DNA of 64,000 bases from Neoarius graeffei (Eukaryota; Chordata; Actinopteri; Siluriformes; Ariidae): the NCBI RefSeq assembly GCF_027579695.1, contig NC_083572.1, positions 12,479,915 to 12,543,914 of the forward strand, in the 5' to 3' direction. A model generated the notes under the pieces. That model was not told the DNA's origin. It did no database searches and worked only from the letters and a program-made list of their open reading frames with translations. Positions 52,393 to 61,416 of this stretch are shown here, one piece after another. A program made the position numbers and the translations under genes. Numbering within the stretch: position 1 is the first letter of the stretch; every line of letters begins with the position of its first letter.

Positions 52393-52764
52393 GGGCAGCA
52401 CGGTGGTGTAGTGGTTAGCGCTGTCGCCTCACAGCAAGAAGGTCCTGGGTTCGAGCCCCGGGGCCGGCGAGGGCCTTTCTGTGTGGAGTTTGCATGTTCT
52501 CCCCGTGTCCGCGTGGGTTTCCTCCGGGTGCTCCGGTTTCCCCCACAGTCCAAAGACATGCAGGTTAGGTTAACTGGTGACTCTAAATTGACCGTAGGTG
52601 TGAATGTGAGTGTGAATGGTTGTCTGTGTCTATGTGTCAGCCCTGTGATGACCTGGCGACTTGTCCAGGGTGTACCCTGCCTTTCGCCCATAGTCAGCTG
52701 GGATAGGCTCCAGCTTGCCTGCGACCCTGTAGAAGGATAAAGCGGCTAGAGATAATGAGATGAG
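52393..52764 (+). mobile_element. Mermaid-type SINE, copy-B-specific
   Basis: Consensus-like copy with target duplication ATTTAAAGTTCA (52381-52392 and 52765-52776). Copy A has the site once, as ATTTAAGGTTCA, near 25622-25633. Confidence 0.93.
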
Positions 52765-52985
52765 ATTTAAAGTTCACTTCTACTTGCTTAGTGTGTGTGT
52801 GTTTTTAATCTTTGTGGTTCAGACACTTTTCCACTCAGAGTGCTAATACAAGCTTTGCCAATAGAATCAGACCTAATCGTTTGACATGGAAACCATCCAT
52901 ATTACAAGGATGGCACAAAACCTAAAAAGACAGAGTTGCAGATGATGAGTGCTTAAGTAAGTAATTATTACGTCATGATGTAATA

Positions 52986-53184
52986 GTTCCCAGTTGATCC
53001 CATTTCTAAAATTGTTCCCACTGACACTTCTTTCATGCCCACTTTCCTGAGTTCTGTAAAAGGTTCTTGCCTTTCTCTATTGTATTTCTCACAAGCAACA
53101 AGAACATGATGCACTGTCTCAGGCTGTTGCCACTCTAGGCACGGACCATCCTGATGCTTTCCTAGTAGGAAGAGAGTACTGTTG
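52986..53184 (-). pseudogene. 3' fragment of a related I/Nimb-like LINE
   Basis: The minus strand encodes STLFLLGKHQDGPC and a QPETVHHVLVACEKYNRE segment, the same C-terminal zinc-type domain as the larger LINE that follows (SLFIIGKHPDGLCSCQQMET). The larger LINE inserted into it. Confidence 0.65.
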
Positions 53185-53279
53185 TCGCATCGTCCTCCTT
53201 CTTCTTCTTTGGAGTTTTACGGCAGCTGGCATCCAATATGTTGCATTGCTCCCACCTACAGTATTAATCGGTCAAAGAA

Positions 53280-56200
53280 TTAAATTCTGTTATATAAACC
53301 AGAATCTCGTAAAAACTTGATCAAATGCCGTTTGCCCTTCACATTTGTCCCCATGTCCAGTACACTTTCCAATGATATCTCTTTCATGCCATTCTGCATC
53401 AAGGAACTGATCAATACTTTTCTATGGCAATCATAGTTCCTACAAGACAATAAAACATGTTGAACTGTCTCCATCTGCTGGCAAGAGCATAGCCCATCCG
53501 GATGTTTCCCGATAATAAATAATGAGCCATTCAGACACGTATGACCTGTTCTCAATCTAGTAATAATGACATCTTCCTTACGTTTACCACTTCCGCAAAC
53601 ATTAACTGAATCAGCAACACGACTATTTATTGAGAATAGATGCCTGCCCTTTATATCGTGTTCCCAAAGATGTTGCCATCTCAAAAGAGATTGCTGCCAC
53701 ACAATAGATTTGCCTTCAGACTTTGATAAGGACAGACTAACATCTACCTACTGTTTCCCGTCGCGTCGCCTCCTTAGCCAGCTTATCCACCTTTTCATTG
53801 AACTTGATTCCCACATGGGCAGGTATCCATAAAAATGCCACTGTCACTCCATATCTTCCCACATCTCTAATTGTCAAAAGGATGTCATATACTATGTCTT
53901 GTCGCCTCTTGGACACTCCCTTCCCAAGACTCCTGATAGCCGACACAGAGTCGCTGCATATCAGCACCTTCCTATTCTGAAGTTGTCCAGCCCACTGCAC
54001 AGCCATCAGGATTGCATACAACTCCACTGTAAACACACTCAACAGATCAGAAGTCCTCTTTGAGGCCTGCACATTCATTCCTTGGACTACAAAAGCTGCC
54101 CCAGTAGCCCCTGTATCCTGATCCTTTGATCCATCAGTAAATATTAATACATAATCACGGTATTTGTCTTTTACATGGCAATGAAAGCTATACACCAACT
54201 CTGCTTCAGGATCTTGCTCCTTAGTTTTAAGTAATATTAGGTCAATCTCTGGGACCTCCAGCTGCCACATAGGGATCAACGGCCACAATACTCCTGGGCA
54301 AAAGGTCCTCTGAAGAATATTCAACTCCTGGGCAACAGATTCTACAGTCCACCCAAAACTGTGCTGATTCGCCACCTCCCTCTCCCAGCTTGGCTCAATC
54401 ACTCTTCTAACAGGGTGACCAGGACTCTGTCCCATCAAATTAATCCAATAATTGGCCTGCAGCTGTTTTCTCCTCAGCCCAAGAGGCATTTCTCCTGCCA
54501 CAACCTGTAGAGCACAAACTGGGGAAGATCGCACCGCTCCAGTACATAATCTCAACGCAGCCGCTTGGATTACATCCAGCCTAGCCAGTACAGATGTCGC
54601 TGCAGATGCATAAACCAAGCACCCATAATCAATCCTTGTTCTGATCAGGTAAACATAGATCAATTTTAAAGAGGTCAAATCTGCTCCCCAGTTCCTTCCA
54701 GCAAGACGTCTCATCAGGTTCAATACATTTTTACATTTATTCACCACTTTTGAGATATGTACTCTCCAAGTAAGTCTAGTGTCAAAGAATACTCCTAGAA
54801 ATTTAAAACAAGAAACCCTTTCCACAGGACGGTTGTAAAGATATAGCTTTAGGTTTTCACAGACCCTCTTCCTTGTAAAAAACATTGTTTTTGTTTTCTC
54901 AACTGAGAATCTGAAACCCCACTTCCTACCCCAGTCCTCTACAAGAGTCAGAGACTCCTGGACCTTCTTCAAAATGTGTCGCATATTTTTCCCCCTCTTC
55001 CACAATCCACCATCATCTGCAAACAGGGACTGTCCAATATCAGGCTGAACATCAGAAAAAATATCATTGATCATTATATTAAACAATAAAGGACTGATCA
55101 CACTTCCTTGTGGAGTTCCATTCTCAACCAAACATCGACTTGATATGTCCGTCCCTATCTTGACCTGAATGCTTCTGTTTCTCAAAAAATCCATCACCCA
55201 ATTAAAAATATTTCCCCCAATACCCAACAGGTGCAACTTAATCAAAAGACCCTCCACCCAAAGCATATCATACGCTTTTTCTACATCCAGAAACACTGCC
55301 ACTACAGTTTCTCTATTTATCTGAGCTTTTCTGATTTCATCTTCAAGACATATAATAGAGTCAATTGTGTTCCGTCCCTTCCTGAAACCACTTTGATACC
55401 TTGTCAACAATCCCTTTTCCTCAACAAAGTGCCTTAGCCGTCCATTGACCAGTTTTTCCATCAGCTTACCTAACTGTGAGGTCAAAGCTATAGGCCGGTA
55501 ATTGACAGGGTTACTAGCATCCTTCCCTGGTTTTTTTTATAGGCACAATGACCGCCTCTTTCCATCCTGCTGGAATATGTCCCTCCTCCCACACCCTATT
55601 GTACAGATTCAAAACTGTTCGCAGACTCGTGTCACTCAAATGAGCTAACATTCGATAGCAGATTCCGTCCTGCCCAGGGGCTGAATTCCCACACCTCTCC
55701 AAAGCATTTTTAAGCTCCAACAATGTGAAAGGAACATTATATTTATCCTCTGATTTCTCTTTCTTTTGAACAACCCCACCAAATATATTCATTATCTCTT
55801 CTCTCCCGCATCTTTCCTCTTCTGACAGATTCTCAGAACTATGGACCTTACTCAAAGTCTTTATCATTTCCGCTTTTTCCATGTCAGACACAGCCAGCTG
55901 GTCTCCATCTGAAAGAATAGGATAACCCCACTCTCTTCTGTTACCCTCCATTTTCTTAATCATACCCCACACTTCATTTATGTCCACACTACTACCTATT
56001 GAGCTACAATATTCTCTCCAGTAAGTCCTTTTCCTTTGTCTAATGACCCTCCTGACAACTGCCTGCGCCTGCTTATATTCAATAAAGCGTTGAAAGTTAT
56101 GTGATTGCTTCACCTTTCTAAAAGCCCTATTCCTGACTTTCACAGCCATCTCACAATCTTCATTCCACCACGGGACTGCATTCTTAACCAGCTTCCCTGA

Positions 56201-57049
56201 GCTTTTCGGGATTGCTTCCATTGCAGCCATATAAATCCTCTGGCGCAACTCTATTTCATGCCCTTCAACACTATCTGTATTTGGAACTGACCTAAGAAAC
56301 AAATCACTGAATTCCCTAAACCTCTCCCAATCTGCCTTTTCAAAGACCCACCTCCCAGGGCTCACTCCTGATCTGAGTCTAACATCAATATCCACAGTAC
56401 AAATAATAGGGTAATGATCACTCCCTACACTGACTCCATGTACTTCCCACTCACACCTTGGGGCCAATCTAGATGATGAAAGTGTCAGATCTAATACTGA
56501 CTCACGCCCCGTCCTACCATCAAATCTAGTTCCCCTTCCATCATTCAGGCAAACTAAGTCCCTCTCACTCAGCAAGTCCTCGACTACCTGACCATTTCTA
56601 TCAAACCTATCCCTACCTCACAATGAACTGTGAGCATTGAAATCTCCAGCCCACACCACATTTCCTCTATCCTGTCCTTCTATCTTCTCTAGTTCAGTTA
56701 ATTCTAACCGTTTGCACGAGTTATAATAATTTATAACAGCTATTTTCTTTGAACCCACCCATATTTCCACCACCACATATTCCTGCTCCGTCCCCATACC
56801 CAGCACTCTATATGGTATCCCCTGTCTAACAAAGGTAGCACAACCCCCTCCACTTCCTCCCACTCGGTCCCTCCTAACAACTATATAATTGATTAAAACA
56901 AAATCAAACCTAGGTTGGAGCCATGTTTCTTGAATACATATTATATCCGGTTTCACAATCATATCATCCACAAACTTTTTAAATTCTTGTCCATTTGCCA
57001 GCAGACTCCTTGCATTCCATTGTAAAATGATCATACACAGAATAATCAT
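53280..57049 (-). pseudogene. I/Nimb-like LINE ORF2: endonuclease, reverse transcriptase, RNase H, zinc tail
   Basis: Frames 57049-56618, 56575-55514, 55485-53737 and 53702-53280 give CIQETWLQPRF and WAGDFNAHSSL (endonuclease), VGSDHYPIICTVD, APGQDGICYRML, VFLDVEKAYDMLW, NGTPQGSVISPLLFNIMIND and SLFADDGGLW (reverse transcriptase, intact ADD), then FTDGSKDQDTG, FTVELYAILMAVQWA, LICSDSVSAIRSL and WIPAHVGIKFNEKVDKLAK (RNase H), and a C-terminal HxxDG...C-C region. The lesions are a nonsense codon near 56615 (TGA in the place of a likely Trp after NAHSSL), a 1-nt frameshift in an A8 run near 55531-55538 and a 1-nt frameshift near 53745. Confidence 0.87.
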
Positions 57050-58236
57050 CCTACACTATCTTGGCTTGTCTGCATCACACAGAGCCCATCCCTCACCTCT
57101 TCCCACTTCAATCCCACCATACCCAAATGCTGAACCGCTGCCTTTGTAATAATTTGGATCCTGTCTGTCTTCGATTTCATTGCCGCTGTGGCATTTATTA
57201 CCCCTGCAATAAATATTACAAGGTCTCTTTTCTCCCTCCACCCATATTCCTTCACTTTAACAGATGCACATCCCACCTCCCTTTCTGTAGCTGCAGCTAA
57301 GTCTCTTCTTACAGTTCTTCCACTATTTCTAGACTGGTCCACACTTTTAACAGCTTCCGCGCAAGTTACTTTGTTTTTCAACTTCACATTATGGATTTCT
57401 GTCTCTCTTCTCATAACTTCACAACCCCAATACGCTGCACTGTGCGCTCCTCCGCAATTACAGCATTTAGGTCTCGCTCCAACATCACACTTCCCATAGT
57501 CATGAGCTCCCCCACACTTTGCACATGTTTGTACCCCTTTACACACCTTGGCTGTATGGCCGAATTTTTGACATTTAAAGCATCTCAAAGGCTTATGCAC
57601 AAACTCTCTCACTCGATACCTCAAATATCCTAAATAAAGTTCAGAGGGTATGTCTCTAGTACTAAACTTAATCAGAATCGACTCAGTCTCCTTTTTTTCA
57701 ACTCCCCTGGTCAATCGCGTTGCACTCTGAACGGCTCCACATCTTTCTTTCAAATTCTTAACCAACTCATCCATTTGCATCGAAACAGGAATTCCATATA
57801 TCACCCCTCTACTCCCTTCATTACCAACCCTTATCACTTTCACAACCTTTGCCTTCCCAACAACTTGCAACCTTTCAGCCTTCGCAACCTGTTCTTCAGA
57901 GACACACCCAATCAACAAATTACCATCATCCAACACTCTGGCGTTATTTATAGTTCCAACCTGATTCTTAAGCACATTCGTCAGTTTTATAGGATCCATA
58001 TTCTTGATGCCACCACTTTCAAACCTTACAACCACAAAAGAGCACTTCTCCCTGTCTCTCCCCCCTTCTCCCGTCACCGTAGTTTTAAACCTTTTCCTAA
58101 ACTGCCAACTATTATCATCATCTTTAATGCCATCCATACTAATACTCTCCTCCCCCCCCCGACTCCCCGCCATGGCGGAGAATTTGCAAGGATATCGTAT
58201 ACCGGACCTATACAGGTCGTCGGCCGATATACTCAC
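57046..58236 (-). CDS. I/Nimb-like LINE ORF1, gag-like with CCHC zinc knuckles
   Basis: A 396-codon open frame. The C-terminal half has CFKCQKFGHTAKVC (Cx2Cx4Hx4C), CAKCGGAHDYGKC and CCNCGGAHSAAYWGC, three zinc knuckles typical of I-group ORF1. The N-terminal half has an RNA-recognition-like KVVKVIRVGNEGSRGVIYG region. It would coat the element RNA in the cytoplasm. The frame is intact. Its TGA overlaps the ATG of ORF2 by four bases (57046-57049). Confidence 0.85.
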   Translation of the reverse strand: MSISADDLYRSGIRYPCKFSAMAGSRGGEESISMDGIKDDDNSWQFRKRFKTTVTGEGGRDREKCSFVVVRFESGGIKNMDPIKLTNVLKNQVGTINNARVLDDGNLLIGCVSEEQVAKAERLQVVGKAKVVKVIRVGNEGSRGVIYGIPVSMQMDELVKNLKERCGAVQSATRLTRGVEKKETESILIKFSTRDIPSELYLGYLRYRVREFVHKPLRCFKCQKFGHTAKVCKGVQTCAKCGGAHDYGKCDVGARPKCCNCGGAHSAAYWGCEVMRRETEIHNVKLKNKVTCAEAVKSVDQSRNSGRTVRRDLAAATEREVGCASVKVKEYGWREKRDLVIFIAGVINATAAMKSKTDRIQIITKAAVQHLGMVGLKWEEVRDGLCVMQTSQDSVG

Positions 58237-58370
58237 AGATTTCTCACTCCAGGCTATGTTAATGCTAATGCTAATGCTAGCTATTTATACCGACAACTTT
58301 GTTTGTTTGTTAGTTCACCACCAGTCCCCCTTACGCCGTCACCGAAAAAAACCACTCATCGCATCGTCCT

Positions 58371-59878
58371 TGCATGGGCGCGGTCCTTAAATAGCCCAAA
58401 CATAGTTCACTGATTAAAGACAGGTGTTCTTTGTTAACGGCGCGCGTGCCGGAGCTCGTTAGGCGCGCGCGCCCAAAGTGCGCCTTCAGGTGCACGAGCT
58501 AAGGCACTCAGGACTGACACCGTTCTGCGCAAGCGCAACACAATCGCACTAGAAAGCATGTTCAAGCTGCCTGTGTAGCTGCAGTCTTTTAGTTGCAAAT
58601 TACAAGTGTTTCCTCTTGTGTTAATAATTCGCCATGTCAAAACAAGCAAAACTTTCCTCCTCCTTTCGACGTGAAGAGAGGTCAGCGATTTATTTTATAT
58701 ATTTTTTTCCATCAAAGTTGCATTTTGTGGTTTCGAAGCTAAGTTTTAGTGCCGTTTCTAGAATACAACATCAAGAAAACGTGGAAGAAACAGCAGTAAT
58801 GGAAGAGCCGGTTTCTAAGCTGCCTAAAACTAGCAATGGGAATTATTTTTTGTTACATAATGTACTCAGGCTGCCAGTCAGTGTGTGACACACACACACA
58901 CCCCTGAAAAATCCCAGCTATGCCCTGATTTACATGAGAAATTTTGTTTTCATTGATGTGTTTAAATTTACAGACAATATGAACTAATGTAAACAATTGG
59001 CTTCAACTAGCATAAATATGAATTGGAAATGTTTAGTTCACTTTAGCTTATGCAAACGCACAACTCTACTAAAAGATTGATAAACGAGGCTCAATGTCCC
59101 CAACATTGAAACCTGAAAGCTTTAGAAACTCTAACAGACCTTTACTTTTTAACAGGACTGTTTTGGGATTTTGCTGAGTTTACCTTCAACTGTCTGAGTT
59201 GTTTTTTTTTTTTTCAAAGAAATGAACTTTGTAGCCAGGAAAATCACTGCGTTTTCTAAATGCACTCCTGAAAATTACTCATTAACTAGGGGAATTAAAT
59301 TTGATATTTTTGACATGTTAATTATTAATGTACATCAAAGAAAAAGGCTTAAAAATCATACCTTGTTTTAGTGAAAATAAGTACTAAAATGCACTAGAAT
59401 GCAGGGTTTTGTGTGTTATGTTATTAAAATATTTTCGGGGGACGTTGCCCCCCAATCTTAGTTTGGCTTTCAAAAGTTCAGGATTGTTTTTCTTTGCTCC
59501 ACGTGGTTTTCTTGGTCATTTCAGTCCATCGGCTCGGACTGCCCAGAGTTCTGTGATGGCTGCAGAAGTTACTGTATGTTCTGCCAATTTCTTGTGGAGC
59601 ACAACATCCCCCCAACTGTGGCAGACCATTTTTTGCAGCTAGTGAAAAAAAAAAAAGTTTCCCAATTCAAAGACTGCACAGGTAAGCATTTGTTTTTGTT
59701 TGTTTGTTTGTTTGTTTGTTTGTTTGTTTGTTTTTAGTTTTTATTGTTTGCATGTAAAGCTTCCTCCATTATGATGATGATTTAGTTACCTGGTGATTTC
59801 TGGTTTCGCTTCCTTAAACATTTTAATTGCTGATAGACATTATATGTAGACACAGATGACCTGCACTCGTTACTACCA
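58371..59878. pseudogene. Degenerate hAT-like region, N-terminal and middle part
   Basis: GC-rich 58434-58510 is followed by a frame with MSKQAKLSSSFRREER (58634) and then broken coding. Near 59560-59640, read across frames, come CSANF/FLVEHNIPPTVADHF and FLQLVKK, which resemble hAT transposase (LVEHNIP...DH). A GTTT microsatellite is at 59693-59735. It precedes the C-terminal hAT fragment at 59919, so these are likely one decayed element. Confidence 0.5.
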
Positions 59879-59918
59879 TCAGTCGTCAGTAAACTGGAAA
59901 AGTATTGAATGAAGAGTA

Positions 59919-60287
59919 ATGGTGGTAACGACCGTCGGTAACCTGTCTCTAAAATGTGTAGTAGGGGATGGAAGCAATTTAACACCATCTACATGTTTGC
60001 CGTGCTCTGATTTTCTTTTGTTGACCAGGAAAATAATAGATATATATTGGGGAAAGATCTTCGATGTAAAAACTGCTCTGGGTGTTGCCAGGTTTCCAAT
60101 GCTGAAACAACTTTTTACTGCTTTGCTGTGCCTCCCACAGAGCAATCCAGATAGTGAGAGGGCTTTTTCATTGGTTAGGAAAATTCATACTGAGGACAGA
60201 AAAAATATGGCTGCAGACACATTAACTGCATATCTGCAAATTAAAATGAACTGTGATGAGGAGCTGCAACTGCTACCCAAGCAGTGA
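59919..60287 (+). pseudogene. hAT transposase C-terminal fragment, copy C
   Basis: A 122-codon frame with SNPDSERAFSLVRKIHTEDR and LTAYLQIKMN. The only coding changes from the copy at 48190 are a handful of residues (for example NAD to NPD). No catalytic region is present. Confidence 0.78.
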
Positions 60288-60401
60288 AATTATAGCTAGT
60301 GCCAAATCTGCAACATCTTTGTACAACAAAGAACACTCCAAAAAGGAATAAGATTTAAATTCTTGTTATAAGTTACTGGGAAGATTTTCAATTTAACTTC
60401 A

Positions 60402-60516
60402 TAAATATATTATTTACCAGCTGGGAGGTCCGTATTGTGAAATACCGTGACCGAAGGCCGAGGTCACGGTATTTCACCATACGGATCGACCTTAAGCTGG
60501 TAAATATATTTACAGA
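60402..60516. mobile_element. Palindromic element, copy C
   Basis: Arms GGTCCGTATTGTGAAATACC and TATTTCACCATACGGATC with a CCGAAGGCCGAGG loop, shorter than in copy B. Confidence 0.7.
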
Positions 60517-61048
60517 TACAGGAACAACTAACATTCACCGCAAAGAGAGATGTATCTAGACAGCCATTTTGGAGAGAGTGAGGAAATGAGAGAAGAGATA
60601 TGAAGAGATAATGAGGGTGGAGGAATATAGAGGAAGAGAAGAGAGAGATAGAGAAGGGAGGGAGAGAAATGGCTCGGTTTCAATAAAGAGAGAAGAAATA
60701 AGAGATGTTATTAAATTTATTGGAAGAATTTGAATCTGGCGATAGAGAGACTAAAAGAAAGAGGAAAAAAAGAACGAAAGATAAAGTCATGACAAATTAG
60801 AAGGACGTGTAAAGAAGCCCCCTATGATTTCCTCTCTTGTACAGGTAGTGATGCTACACTTACTGAAAACGGTTATACATGTGGTTAACCCGGGGACATC
60901 ACCATACGTGTGTGTGTAAAGCAAAGCAGAGAGATGAACTGATCGTGTATTCAGAACTGCCACGCTGCCTCACACTGATACCATGTGCAATGAAGCCATC
61001 AGACTTTTAATCCATCGAAATCAGAAAGACATCAATTAAAAATAATCA

Positions 61049-61416
61049 CGGGCGGCATGGTGGTGTAGTGGTTAATGCTGTCGCCTCACAGCAAGAAGGT
61101 CCGGGCTCGAGCCCCGGGGCTGGCAAGGGCCTTTCTGTGTGGAGTTTGCATGTTCTCCCCGTGTCTGCGTGGGTTTCCTCTGGGTGCTCCGGTTTCCCCC
61201 ACAGTCCAAAGACATGCAGGTTAGGTTAACTGGTGACTCTAAATTGACCGTAGGTGTGAATGTGAGTGTGAATGGTTGTCTGTGTCTATGTGTCAGCCCT
61301 GTGATGACCTGGCGACTTGTCCAGGGTGTACCCCGCCTTTTGCCTGTAGTCAGCTGGGACAGGATCCAGCTTGCCTGTGACCCTGTGGAACAGGATAAAG
61401 TGGCTAGAGATAATGA
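61049..61416 (+). mobile_element. Mermaid-type SINE at a duplication junction
   Basis: A full copy from GGGCGGCATGGTGGTG to GATAATGAGATG. Left flank matches 21085 of copy A and right flank matches 25845, so it sits exactly at a rearrangement joint. No target duplication is visible. Confidence 0.88.

Larger units (their letters stand above)
48804..52985 (+). repeat. il21r-upstream duplicated block, copy B
   Basis: It matches 20534-22200 and 25303-25853 of copy A in order, without the 3.1-kb nested insertion of copy A. It ends at GATGTAATA (52977-52985), where copy A continues into il21r. Copy-B-specific insertions are SINEs at 49690, 50367 and 52393 and a hAT element at 50863. Confidence 0.87.
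53197..58358 (-). mobile_element. Near-complete I/Nimb-like LINE with 12-bp target duplication
   Basis: TCGCATCGTCCT lies at 53185-53196 and 58359-58370. The minus strand carries a 5' leader, ORF1 (58236-57046), ORF2 (57049 to about 53280) and a 3' end with an AAGAAGAAG tail at 53197-53210. ORF2 has only three visible lesions. The presence of RNase H after reverse transcriptase points to the I group. Confidence 0.9.
59879..61048 (+). repeat. Copy C of the hAT-fragment and 20534-type block
   Basis: It matches 48120-49345 (copy B) over the hAT fragment, the palindromic element and the first 530 bp of the il21r-upstream block, then stops at AAATAATCAC where a SINE begins. Confidence 0.85.

Noticed and set aside
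57775-58413. Plus-strand 212-codon frame
   Set aside because: It is antisense to the zinc-knuckle ORF1 of the I/Nimb-like LINE.
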